NCBI RefSeq assembly: GCF_040744945.1
Contig: NZ_CP160453.1
Location: 7,502,001 to 7,566,000, forward strand
Length of the DNA: 64,000 nt
From: Saccharothrix sp. HUAS TT1
GTDB taxonomy: Bacteria > Actinomycetota > Actinomycetes > Mycobacteriales > Pseudonocardiaceae
Direction: 5' to 3'
Position 1 is the first letter of the stretch, and each line of letters opens with the position of its first letter. The notes under the pieces are model-generated. The model was not told the DNA's origin. It made no database searches and was given only the letters and a program-made list of their open reading frames with translations. Both the position numbers and the translations under genes were made by a program. Below are positions 47,364-56,313 of this stretch, in pieces.

Positions 47364-47705
47364 GTGGAGGACGACGAGCGCAAGGGCATCCGCGAGGACT
47401 TCGACCAGGCGGTGAACATGTCCGCCGCCGAGCTGGAGGCGTGGTTGGAGCGCGCCGAATCCAAAGAGGTCGGTGATTCGTCGGGCGGCGGCGAGTCGAC
47501 CGGCCACGCCTCCGGTCGCCGGATCGTGACCCTGCTGCGCGCCAAGAAGGCCGAGCTGAGCGACGACGACTACCGGCACATGCGCAAGGTGGTGGGCTAC
47601 GTGCACCGGCACGAGGCGCAGCGGCCGGACAAGGACGTCGAGCACACGGCCTGGCGGTACTCGCTGATGAACTGGGGTCACGACCCGCTGAAGCGGGCTC
47701 GCTGA
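47364..47705 (+). CDS. DUF3140 protein (second paralogue)
   Basis: 113 residues. It shares with 42162-42482 the core DFDQAVNMSAAELEAWL, AKKAELSDDDYRHMRKVVGYV and WRYSLMNWGHDPLK. The GTG start follows ACGGAGGTGG. The two copies sit on either side of the NDH-2/HAD/GH65 block, suggesting a local duplication. It is transcribed from the shared SigB-type promoter. Confidence 0.87.
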   Translation: MEDDERKGIREDFDQAVNMSAAELEAWLERAESKEVGDSSGGGESTGHASGRRIVTLLRAKKAELSDDDYRHMRKVVGYVHRHEAQRPDKDVEHTAWRYSLMNWGHDPLKRAR

Positions 47706-47723
47706 GGCGGTGGGGATGAGGTG

Positions 47724-47761
47724 CCCGGCCGGACTCTTGGGGGGATGGGAGTCCGGCCGGG
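47724..47761 (+). terminator. Terminator of the second DUF3140 gene
   Basis: Perfect 13-bp stem (47724-47736 with 47749-47761) and a 12-nt loop, starting 19 bp after the stop and followed by TCTT. The remaining ~275 bp up to 48039 contain no gene or site that I can support. Confidence 0.85.
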
Positions 47762-48038
47762 TCTTGTCAGGCGGCCAGTTGGGGGGCGGTGGCCGCCTAA
47801 GCCCTCATCGCACGTACAGGTACCCCTGTTACCGGCGACCAATCACGAACTCCGATGGCGACGGGGTGATCTGCGCCATCCCACCGCGTGACACCGTCCA
47901 CAGAGGGCGACGGGCTGACACCACCGAACCGGGACTCCGCACTACTGCGGCCCCGATCGGGCTTTCTCCGGTCGTCGGGTAACCCACAGGAGTGAGAGGG
48001 GCAGCGCTGAGGGCCGCGGCCGGACAGGATGCCGGAAT

Positions 48039-48461
48039 GTGAGCTCAACACCGATCTACGACGAGTTGGCGGCCACCTACCTCGCCGACCTCACACCCGC
48101 GGCCGGCGAGCCCGCCGGACCGGACCGACCCGGCCGCCCCGCCGGCCCTCCCCCGGCGCAGGCCGCGCCACCGCACCCGGGCGCGCACCAGTCCCCGCGC
48201 TCGGCCGGGCACCAGGCCCAGCACTCGGCCACAGCCCCGGCGCCGGCCACGGTCTCCGTCGCGGTCTCGGTGTCGACACCGGCACCGGTCCCGACACCGG
48301 CCACAGCGCCGGCCATGGCACCGGCACCGGCCGCAGTCTCGTCCTCGGTCCCAGCGTCGGCCACGGTCTCGTCCTCGGTCTCGGCGCCGGCACCGGCCTC
48401 GGTTCCGGCGCCGGTCCCGCACCCGGAGCCGGTGGCGGCCCGCAGCCGACCAAAGGTCTGA
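48039..48461 (+). CDS. Low-complexity Pro/Ala/Ser/Val-rich protein of unknown function
   Basis: 140 residues. Only the first ~20 (SSTPIYDELAATYLADLTP) look ordered; a similar TPIYDEL opening occurs in other actinomycete proteins I cannot name. The rest is a disordered tail of Ala-Pro-Val-Ser near repeats (ATVSVAVSVS, ASATVSSSVSA). There is no signal peptide. The codon pattern (C or G in third positions) supports coding, but the low complexity makes the call uncertain. Confidence 0.5.
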   Translation: MSSTPIYDELAATYLADLTPAAGEPAGPDRPGRPAGPPPAQAAPPHPGAHQSPRSAGHQAQHSATAPAPATVSVAVSVSTPAPVPTPATAPAMAPAPAAVSSSVPASATVSSSVSAPAPASVPAPVPHPEPVAARSRPKV

Positions 48462-48553
48462 ACCACCTCCGATCTTGACACCGCCTCACGCGGCGGAGTA
48501 GGACGATCGCAGTCGGTAAGACGAGGTCGCCTACCCCGAAAGGGTGGAGCGGA

Positions 48554-49774
48554 ATGCGTGGAAGAGCGCTGCTGCTGGTCGCGGCCCTGCTCGCCGCCGG
48601 CGCGTGCGACGCGGAGCAGATCGACCCGCCCGATCAGGTGACGCTGACCTGGTGGGACTACCTCGACCACTCCCCCATGGCGGACCAGGCCGTCGACAGC
48701 CTCCTGGCCCGCTACCAGCAGGGGCACCCCGGCGTCCGGATCGAGCGCACGTCCCTGACCCGCCCGGAGTTCCGGGCGAAGCTCGCCGAGGCGACCGCGT
48801 CCGGCGTGTTCCCCGACATCGCCGCCGTCGACTCCACCGACCTGCCCCGGCTGGCTGAGGGCAACGCGGTGGCCGACCTCACCGACCGGTTCGACCGCTG
48901 GCGGCTCAAGGACGAGTTCCTGCCGCCGGTGCGCGACAGCGTCGTCCACGACGGCCGGTTCCGCGGCGTGCCGCTGCGCAGCACCACCACCGCCCTGGTC
49001 TACAACCGCGACCACTTCGCCGCGGCGGGCGTCACGGACCCGCCGACCACGTGGGAGGGGCTGCGGACCACCGCGCGGGCCCTGACCGCCGCCGACCGGT
49101 CCGGCCTGTGCTTCGCCGGCGCGGGCGACGACCTGACCACGACGTTCCTGCCGTTCCTGTGGCAAGCGGGCGGCGACGTGACCGACCTCGGCGACGGGAG
49201 GGCGGCCGACGCGCTCACCTACCTCGACCACCTGGTGAACACCGACCGCAGCGCACCTGCCGAGGTCCTGGGCTGGACCGACGCCGATGCCCGGCGCGCG
49301 TTCGCCGAGGGCCGCTGCGCGATGGTGATCACCGGGCCCGGCGCGGTGCCCGAGCTGAACCAGGCGGGCCTGGACTGGGCGGCGGCCCGACTGCCCGACG
49401 GGGCGGCGGGACCCGCGGGCCAGCTCGGCGGCGAGACGTGGGTGATCGGCCGCAACGGGCAGGTCGACCGGGCGTGGGAGGTGCTGACCTGGCTGGCCGA
49501 GGACCCGGACAGCGCGACCGAGTTCGGCGGCGGCCTCGGCGCGCTGCCCAACCGGGCCGACACGGTCGACGCCCTGGCCTGGCAGTGGGACCCGAACGTG
49601 CCCGGCTTCGCCGACCAGCTGCGGTCCGCCCGGCCGCGCACCGCCTACGGCCCGGAGTACCCGGAGATCTCCCGCGCCGTCGCCGCGATGGCGGGCCGGG
49701 TGCTCACCCGGGAGGGCTTACCCGATCAGGCGATCCTGGACGCCGAGCGGGAGATCGAACCGCTGCTGCGCTAG
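48554..49774 (+). CDS. Orphan sugar-binding lipoprotein (ABC type 1)
   Basis: 406 residues. The lipoprotein signal ends AAGAC (Cys about residue 18). The fold begins VTLTWWDYLDHS, with TTWEGLRTTARAL, FLPFLWQAGGDV and RCAMVITGPGAV blocks of CUT1 binding proteins. No permease or ATPase lies nearby on either side; neighbours are a disordered protein and a small membrane protein. It may feed a distant transporter or act as a sensor. GGTGGAG precedes the ATG. Confidence 0.88.
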   Translation: MRGRALLLVAALLAAGACDAEQIDPPDQVTLTWWDYLDHSPMADQAVDSLLARYQQGHPGVRIERTSLTRPEFRAKLAEATASGVFPDIAAVDSTDLPRLAEGNAVADLTDRFDRWRLKDEFLPPVRDSVVHDGRFRGVPLRSTTTALVYNRDHFAAAGVTDPPTTWEGLRTTARALTAADRSGLCFAGAGDDLTTTFLPFLWQAGGDVTDLGDGRAADALTYLDHLVNTDRSAPAEVLGWTDADARRAFAEGRCAMVITGPGAVPELNQAGLDWAAARLPDGAAGPAGQLGGETWVIGRNGQVDRAWEVLTWLAEDPDSATEFGGGLGALPNRADTVDALAWQWDPNVPGFADQLRSARPRTAYGPEYPEISRAVAAMAGRVLTREGLPDQAILDAEREIEPLLR

Positions 49775-49875
49775 CCCCGCCCGCCAAGCGTGCGCGTGCC
49801 TGTTACCGATCAACTAGCCGTTGTGCCGCAACGTGTTGGGCGGGGTGCACCAGAGGGGGACGCGAACGGGGGCGC

Positions 49876-49900
49876 GGATGGGCCGAACGGACCCGGGTAA
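49876..49900 (+). promoter_or_regulatory. SigB-like promoter before the small membrane protein gene
   Basis: GGAT (49876-49879), 15 bp, GGGTAA (49895-49900). The -10 box lies only 9 bp before ATG 49910, so the message would be almost leaderless or begin translation at ATG 49925. Confidence 0.4.
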
Positions 49901-49909
49901 CCCGCTGTC

Positions 49910-50314
49910 ATGCGGATCCACACGATGGTGAGCGAACGGCGAGCCGGGAAGAAGGCCGGGCGGAAGGACGACGCCCAGGCCGGTGGCCGGTCGTTCAGCC
50001 GGGCCCAGGTGCTCGCGCTCGTCGTGGGCCTGCTGCAGATCGTACTCGCCTCCGTCCCCTTCCTGCCGATGGGCGAGGGCCCGAGCCACACCCTCTACGT
50101 GTGCACGGGCCTGGCCGGCGTGGTGCTGGCGTGGCGGCACGGGCACGCCCGCTGCTACGGCGTCCTGCTGCTCCTGCTCTACGGCCAGATGTACATCGAC
50201 TACGCCGACGAGACCGCCGTCCTGGGCCTGCCGACGTGGGAGACCCTGGCGTACGGCCGGGCGGCCCTGGCCGGTGTGGTGATCGCGTTCATCCCGGCGT
50301 TCAAGCGGCGGTAG
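49910..50314 (+). CDS. Small membrane protein, about three transmembrane segments
   Basis: 134 residues. A basic N-terminus (~30 residues, KKAGRKDDAQ) is followed by hydrophobic segments at about 32-54, 60-75, 82-94 and 112-130; the family is not recognised. It resembles small DUF-type actinomycete membrane proteins with a conserved GLPTWETLAYG loop. ATG 49910 has only a weak ribosome site; ATG 49925 is an alternative. Its 3' end overlaps the convergent cyclase-like gene by 115 bp. Confidence 0.65.
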   Translation: MRIHTMVSERRAGKKAGRKDDAQAGGRSFSRAQVLALVVGLLQIVLASVPFLPMGEGPSHTLYVCTGLAGVVLAWRHGHARCYGVLLLLLYGQMYIDYADETAVLGLPTWETLAYGRAALAGVVIAFIPAFKRR

Positions 50315-50931
50315 TCGACGGAGGCCATCGTGCCGTCCGGGTGGAACCGGAGCTTCGCGTCCGGGCTGCGGGCGATCGACTCGAACATCGCGAGGTCGGA
50401 CTTGGTGGTCGGCCGCCAGTACATGTGGGCGCCGTGGGTGACCCCCATGTCCATCGACATCATGGTGGCGACCGCCCGGTCGTAGCGGCGGCGGCTGAGG
50501 TCCGCGCCCCCGGACGCGCGGATGTCGAACACGTCGTGGTCGCCGGTGAGCGGACGCAGCTTCCCCTTCCGGTCGAAACCGTGCACCACCCCGTCGCGCA
50601 CCACGTATTCGCCGCGTCGTTCGAATTCCGCCATCTTGTCGCGCAGGAAGTCGAACTCGACGCACCGCTGGTCGAAACGGCGCAGCAACCGGTCGTTGAG
50701 GTCGAAGTCGGGTAACGAGGGCCGGAAGTACCCGACCAGGCCGCGGTGCTTGCGGGCCGCGCCCAGCCGGATGTCCAGGTCGTCGATGGTCTTGGCCTTC
50801 ACCGCCTCGGGTTTGGGCAGCGCGCCCTCGCGCAGCCACGCCACCGCGTGCGGGTTCGTCCCGCGCACGTCGATGACGAGGTCCTGCTCGGCGGCCACCT
50901 GCTGGAACTTGCGGGCGTGTTCGGTCGGCAT
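50200..50931 (-). CDS. Anthrax-edema-factor/ExoY-like adenylyl cyclase domain protein (divergent active site)
   Basis: 243 residues from ATG 50931; GTG 50982 is an alternative, while 51060 would overlap the divergent regulator. The layout follows the catalytic core of EF/CyaA/ExoY toxins: K40-x6-K47 (LPKPEAVKAK) aligns with EF Lys346 and Lys353, GLVGYFRP with the VAGYIP strand, LTGDHDVF (D131, D133) with the metal-binding TADYDLF, and GVTHGAH (H166) with the QHGTE loop. The catalytic His351 position is Lys45. It has no signal peptide, no delivery domain and no calmodulin region. It could be a nucleotidyl cyclase with unusual chemistry, an intracellular signalling enzyme, or a relic. Confidence 0.6.
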   Translation of the reverse strand: MPTEHARKFQQVAAEQDLVIDVRGTNPHAVAWLREGALPKPEAVKAKTIDDLDIRLGAARKHRGLVGYFRPSLPDFDLNDRLLRRFDQRCVEFDFLRDKMAEFERRGEYVVRDGVVHGFDRKGKLRPLTGDHDVFDIRASGGADLSRRRYDRAVATMMSMDMGVTHGAHMYWRPTTKSDLAMFESIARSPDAKLRFHPDGTMASVDYRRLNAGMNAITTPARAARPYARVSHVGRPRTAVSSA

Positions 50932-51044
50932 GCCGAAAACCGGCTCCACCGACGCCAGGGGGAAGAGGTGATCAGTGCGCACGGCTATTAAGGTCCGCCC
51001 GAAATGGGCGTGCACCAGACCGCCGGCTTCGGTTAGCTCGAAGC

Positions 51045-51554
51045 GTGACCCCTGATTCACTGATCGGACTGCTGGCCGAACCCGAGCGGTTGCGGGTGGC
51101 CGCCGCGCTGGTCCTCGGAGCCCGCACCAGTGCGGACATCGCGGAGGCGACCGGGTTGGACGCCCGCCAGGTCGAGAACTCGTTGCGGCGACTGCGGTCG
51201 ACCGGGCTCGTCGTGACCGACGGGTCCGGCTTGCGACTGCGCGAGGAGCTGTTCAAGGAGGCCACCCGGGTCGAACAGGCGAATCGGGTCCCCGAGGACC
51301 CGTTCGTGCGGGATGGGCGGCTGGTGAAGCTCCCCGCGCAGCGCGGACGCAGGCGGGCCGTGCTCGAACAGGTCAGCACCGCGTTCGAGCCGGGTAGACG
51401 GTACCCCGAGCGGGACGTGACCGAGGTGCTGCGGCGGTGGTGCGACGGCGGTGAGGTCGACCACGTCACCCTGCGCCGGTACCTGGTGGACGAAGGGCTG
51501 CTCAGCCGGGCCGACGGCGAGTACTGGCGCACCGGCGGCCCGGTGAGCGTCTAG
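51045..51554 (+). CDS. ArsR-like HTH protein with DUF2087 domain
   Basis: 169 residues. The N-terminal winged HTH (about 5-75: LLAEPERLRVAAALVLGART, DIAEATGLDARQVENSLRRL) is followed by the C-terminal DUF2087 block (VSTAFEPGRRYPERDVTEVL, TLRRYLVDEGLLSRADGEYW). The GTG start lies 113 bp from the assumed start of the divergent cyclase-like gene. It is a plausible regulator of that neighbour, but there is no direct evidence for this. Confidence 0.87.
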   Translation: MTPDSLIGLLAEPERLRVAAALVLGARTSADIAEATGLDARQVENSLRRLRSTGLVVTDGSGLRLREELFKEATRVEQANRVPEDPFVRDGRLVKLPAQRGRRRAVLEQVSTAFEPGRRYPERDVTEVLRRWCDGGEVDHVTLRRYLVDEGLLSRADGEYWRTGGPVSV

Positions 51555-51623
51555 CGGGCGCCGGGACGTCCGGACGTCCCCTTGTCGGTCGTGGGGTCGT
51601 CCGGTCGTCCGGTGGCGCGCCGG

Positions 51624-52439
51624 TCAGCCGAAGGTGTCGGGATCGGGGCCGGTGCGCTCGCCCCGGTCCAGCTCCGCCACCCGGCCCATGTCCTCGGCGT
51701 CCAGCTCGAAGTCGAACAGGGCGAAGTTCTCGGCGATCCGGCTCGGCGTCACCGACTTGGGGATGACCACGTTGCCCAGCTGCACGTGCCAGCGCAGCAC
51801 GACCTGCGCCGGTGTGCGGCCGTGCTTGTCGGCGATGCCGGTGATCACCGGGTCGGCCAGCAGCGCGCCCTGCGCCAGCGGGCTCCACGCCTCGGTCGCG
51901 ATGCCGTGCCGGGCGTGGAAGGCGCGCAGCTCGGCCTGCTGGAGCCGCGGGTGCAGCTCGACCTGGTTGACCGCGGGCACCGCGCCGGTGGCCTCCACGA
52001 TCCGCTCCAGGTGCGCGGGCTGGAAGTTGGACACGCCGATGGCCCGGACCCGGCCGTCGGCGAGCAGCTTGCCCAGCGCGCGCCAGGTGTCGACGTACCG
52101 GTCCTGCGCGGGCGCGGGCCAGTGCACCAGGTACAGGTCGACCCGGTCCAGGCCGAGCCGGTCGGCGCTCGCGTCGAACGCGCGCAGCGCCTCGTCGTAG
52201 CCCTGGTCGGAGTTCCACAGCTTGGTGGTCACGAACACCTCGTCGCGCGGCAGCCCCGAATCCGCGACGGCCCGGCCGACCGGTTCCTCGTTGCGGTAGG
52301 CGGTGGCCGTGTCGATGCTGCGGTAGCCGACCCGCAACGCCTCCGAGACCGCGCGGTGCGTGTCCTCAGTGGACACCTGGAAGACGCCGAAGCCGAGCTG
52401 CGGCATGGTGACGCCGTTGTTCAGGGTGATGGTCCTCAT
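51624..52439 (-). CDS. Aldo/keto reductase
   Basis: 271 residues, typical length. The tetrad is visible: Asp (DTATAYRNE), Tyr in the same block, Lys (VTTKLWNSDQ) and His (YLVHWP). NADPH-binding IPKSVTPSRIAEN is near the C-terminus. It belongs to the 2,5-diketo-gluconate reductase-like group (LGFGVFQV, GVSNFQPAHLE). Monocistronic, divergent from the glycan operon; substrate unknown. Confidence 0.93.
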   Translation of the reverse strand: MRTITLNNGVTMPQLGFGVFQVSTEDTHRAVSEALRVGYRSIDTATAYRNEEPVGRAVADSGLPRDEVFVTTKLWNSDQGYDEALRAFDASADRLGLDRVDLYLVHWPAPAQDRYVDTWRALGKLLADGRVRAIGVSNFQPAHLERIVEATGAVPAVNQVELHPRLQQAELRAFHARHGIATEAWSPLAQGALLADPVITGIADKHGRTPAQVVLRWHVQLGNVVIPKSVTPSRIAENFALFDFELDAEDMGRVAELDRGERTGPDPDTFG

Positions 52440-52527
52440 GAGCCTCCATCATGCACCGTGCCGGCGCCCGCCACGCTCCGGACCGGGTCGTCCCGCGACA
52501 CCGGCGGGTACTGCTCGGCCGGGAAGT

Positions 52528-52552
52528 GGTTACTCCCGCGCTGCCCGGGTAG
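52528..52552 (+). promoter_or_regulatory. SigB-like promoter of the surface-glycan operon
   Basis: GGTT (52528-52531), 15 bp, GGGTAG (52547-52552). The -10 box ends 9 bp before the ATG, implying a near-leaderless transcript. A second GGGTAC is at 52506-52511 with a less good spacing. A tentative assignment. Confidence 0.4.
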
Positions 52553-52561
52553 GCCCTGGTC

Positions 52562-53488
<927 letters not shown>

Positions 53489-53530
53489 TCGGACGGTCAC
53501 CCGTCCACACAGGAGCGAAAGGGGAAAGCC

Positions 53531-55165
53531 GTGCGCGTGCTCGGTGTCAACGCGGTCTTCCACGACCCCGCCGCCGCCCTCGTGGTGGACGGCGAGGTGG
53601 TGGCCGCCGCCGAGGAGGAGCGCTTCTCGCGGCGCAAGCACGGCAAGCGGCCCGTGCCGTTCTCGGCGTGGGAGCAGCCCGAGCTGGCCGCGCGGTGGTG
53701 CCTGGAGCAGGCCGGGCTCACCCCGGCCGACCTGGACGCCGTCGCCTACTCCTACGACCCGGACCTGGTCGAGCCGAGCGACGTGCCGTGGGAGGACCTG
53801 CGCACCCAGTACGCCCGGCGCGCGCCGTACTTCCTGGCCACCGCGCTGCCCGGGCTGGACCCGGCGATCGTGCGGTTCGTGCCGCACCACGTCGCGCACG
53901 CGGCGTCCGCGGGGCTGGCCGCGCCGTTCGGCGGCGACTGCGCCGTGCTGGTCAACGACGGTCGCGGCGAGTGCCGGTCGCACCTGGCGGGCAGCTACCG
54001 CGGCCACGGGCTGGAGACGTTGGCCGCGCAGCACCTGCCGCACTCGCTCGGCCTGCTGTACGAGGACCTGACCGAGCACCTGGGCTTCCTGCGCTCCAGC
54101 GACGAGTACAAGGTGATGGCGCTGGCCTCCTACGCCGAGCCCAAGCACCTCGACCTGCTGCGCGAGCACGTCCGCGCGACCGGGGACGGCGGGTTCGACG
54201 TCACGCCGCTGGACTGGGCGACGCTGGCCAAGCGCCGCGACCCGGACGGCGAGGTGACCCGCGAGCACGCCGAGCTGGCGGCCAGCGTGCAGGTGCGGGT
54301 GGAGGAGGTGCTGCTGGACCTGGTCCGCTGGCTGCACGAGCGGACCGGCCAGAAGCGGCTGGCCATGGCGGGCGGGGTGGCGCTGAACTGCGTGGCGAAC
54401 ACCCGGATCTTCGCCGAGGGCCCGTTCGACGAGGTGTGGGTGCAGCCGGCCGCCGGTGACTCGGGGACGGCCCTCGGTGCGGCGCTGTCGGTCGTGGCGG
54501 ACGAGGGCGAGCCCGCCGCCGCGATGCCCGGCGCCGACCTCGGTCGGTCGTGGACCGACGCGGAGGTCGAGGAGTGCCTGCGCACCGCCAAGATCGCGTA
54601 CGAAGAGCCTGCCGACGTGGCCGTCGCGGTGGCCGAGGCGTTGGCGGACGACCAGGTGGTCGCCTGGTTCCAGGGGCGCAGCGAGTACGGGCCGCGGGCG
54701 TTGGGCCGCCGGTCGCTGCTCGCGCACCCCGGTCGGGCGGAGAACCTGGCCAGGCTCAACGAGGTGAAGGGGCGCGAGCAGTTCCGACCGGTCGCGCCCA
54801 TGGTGCTGGCCGACCGCGCGGCCGAGCTGTTCGAACGGGGACCGCTGCCCAGCCCGTACATGCTGTTCGTGCACGACGTGCGGCCGGAGTGGCGCGACCG
54901 CATCCCGGCGGTGGTGCACGTGGACGGCACCGCGCGCGTGCAGACCGTGGACCCGGCGTCGGAGCCGCTGGTGGCGCGGGTGCTCCGGGAGTTCGACCGG
55001 CGCACCGGCGTGCCCGTGGTGGTGAACACGAGCCTGAACACGGCCGGTCGGCCCATGGTGGACGACCCGCGCGACGCGCTGGAGTGCTTCGGCTCGGCGC
55101 CGGTCGACCTGCTGGCCATCGGCCGGTTCGTGGTGCGCCGACACCGTGCCGCGGGGCAGCGATGA
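53531..55165 (+). CDS. NodU/CmcH-family carbamoyltransferase
   Basis: 544 residues. The N-terminal Kae1-like domain has HDPAAALVVDGEVVAAAEEERFSRRKH-type motifs (split), HHVAHAASAG (about 121-130, metal-binding) and LVNDGRGE; the C-terminal carbamoyltransferase domain has GRSEYGPRALGRRSLLAHPG and FRPVAPMVL. It transfers a carbamoyl group from carbamoyl phosphate, via ATP, to a hydroxyl, usually on a sugar or antibiotic. Its place between an epimerase and glycosyltransferases points to a carbamoylated sugar. GTG start with GGAGCG upstream. It overlaps the GT2 start (ATGA). Confidence 0.92.
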   Translation: MRVLGVNAVFHDPAAALVVDGEVVAAAEEERFSRRKHGKRPVPFSAWEQPELAARWCLEQAGLTPADLDAVAYSYDPDLVEPSDVPWEDLRTQYARRAPYFLATALPGLDPAIVRFVPHHVAHAASAGLAAPFGGDCAVLVNDGRGECRSHLAGSYRGHGLETLAAQHLPHSLGLLYEDLTEHLGFLRSSDEYKVMALASYAEPKHLDLLREHVRATGDGGFDVTPLDWATLAKRRDPDGEVTREHAELAASVQVRVEEVLLDLVRWLHERTGQKRLAMAGGVALNCVANTRIFAEGPFDEVWVQPAAGDSGTALGAALSVVADEGEPAAAMPGADLGRSWTDAEVEECLRTAKIAYEEPADVAVAVAEALADDQVVAWFQGRSEYGPRALGRRSLLAHPGRAENLARLNEVKGREQFRPVAPMVLADRAAELFERGPLPSPYMLFVHDVRPEWRDRIPAVVHVDGTARVQTVDPASEPLVARVLREFDRRTGVPVVVNTSLNTAGRPMVDDPRDALECFGSAPVDLLAIGRFVVRRHRAAGQR

Positions 55166-56313
55166 GCGTCGACTACGCGGTGGTGATCCCGACCGTCGGC
55201 CGCGACAGCCTGCGGACCGTGCTCGACGCGTTGGAGCACGGTGACGGCCCGCCGCCGCGCGAGATCATCGTGGTGGACGACCGCCCGGACCCCGGCCCGC
55301 TGCCGCCGACGCACTCCGCGCGGGTGCTGCGCAGCGGTGGCCGCGGACCGGCGGCGGCCCGCAACGCCGGGTGGCGCGCCGCGTGCTGCGAGTGGATCGC
55401 GTTCCTGGACGACGACGTGGTGCCGTCGCGGTACTGGAAGCAGCGGCTGGCCGACGACCTGGAACGGCTCGGGCTGGACGTGGGCGCGTCGCAGGCCCGG
55501 ATCGTCGTGCCGCTGCCGGCGGACCGCGAGCCGACCGACTGGGAGCGCGGGACGGCCGGGCTGGCACGGGCGCGGTGGATCACCGCGGACATGGCGTACC
55601 GGCGGGCGGCGCTCGTGCGGGCGGGCGGGTTCGACGAGCGGTTCCCGCGGGCGTACCGGGAGGACGCCGAGCTGGCGCTGCGGGTGCAGGGGCGCGGGTA
55701 CCGGATCGTGAACGGCGATCGCGTGACCGCGCACCCGGTGCGGCCGGCGGGGTTCTTCGCCAGCTTGAAGCAGCAGCGCGGCAACGCGGACGACGCCCTG
55801 GTGCGGCGGTTGCTGGGGCCGGGGTGGCGGGAGCGGATGGGCGGCGCGCCGGGGCGGCTGCGGTGGCACGCGGCCACCAGCGCGGCCGGGGTGGCGGCGG
55901 TCCTGAGCGGGCTGCTCGGCCGGCGGAGGGCGGCGTTGGCGTTCGGCGCGGCGTGGGCCGGGTTGACCGGGTGGTTCGCGGCGGAGCGCATCAAGCCCGG
56001 GCCGCGCACGCGGGCCGAGGTGGTGAAGATGGTGGTGACGAGCATCGCCATCCCGCCGGCGGCGTGCGCGCACCGGCTGCGCGGCGAGGTCCGGCACCGG
56101 GGGGTGCCGGTGGCGGGGCGGGAGCGGGGTCGGCTCACTCCGGTGGTGGCGGCGCTGGGCCGGTTGCGCGGGCGGGTGAAGTCGCGCGGGTCCGCGGTCG
56201 CCCCGGACCGGGCGGGCGGTTCCGCCGCGCTCTCGGCGGCGGCGCGCGGTTCCGGTGGTGGCTCGCGGGTGACGCGGGATTCCGACGCCGATTCCCGGGC
56301 GGTGCGGTGGTGA
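55162..56313 (+). CDS. Family 2 glycosyltransferase
   Basis: 383 residues. GT-A fold: VVIPTVGRDSLRTVLDAL, IIVVDDRPDPGP, metal-binding FLDDDVVPS (about 87-95), and the acceptor-side REDAELALRVQ (ED). After ~240 come one or two short hydrophobic stretches (AGVAAVLSGLLG, ALAFGAAWAGLTGWF) and a basic, Ser/Arg-rich tail of ~60 residues that looks disordered. It probably adds a sugar on the cytoplasmic membrane face. It overlaps both neighbours by four bases. Confidence 0.9.
   Translation: MSVDYAVVIPTVGRDSLRTVLDALEHGDGPPPREIIVVDDRPDPGPLPPTHSARVLRSGGRGPAAARNAGWRAACCEWIAFLDDDVVPSRYWKQRLADDLERLGLDVGASQARIVVPLPADREPTDWERGTAGLARARWITADMAYRRAALVRAGGFDERFPRAYREDAELALRVQGRGYRIVNGDRVTAHPVRPAGFFASLKQQRGNADDALVRRLLGPGWRERMGGAPGRLRWHAATSAAGVAAVLSGLLGRRRAALAFGAAWAGLTGWFAAERIKPGPRTRAEVVKMVVTSIAIPPAACAHRLRGEVRHRGVPVAGRERGRLTPVVAALGRLRGRVKSRGSAVAPDRAGGSAALSAAARGSGGGSRVTRDSDADSRAVRW

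Noticed and set aside
50982..51060. Longer start (GTG 51060) for the cyclase-like protein
   Set aside because: It would overlap the start of the divergent ArsR/DUF2087 gene, adds residues without conserved pattern, and lacks a ribosome site.
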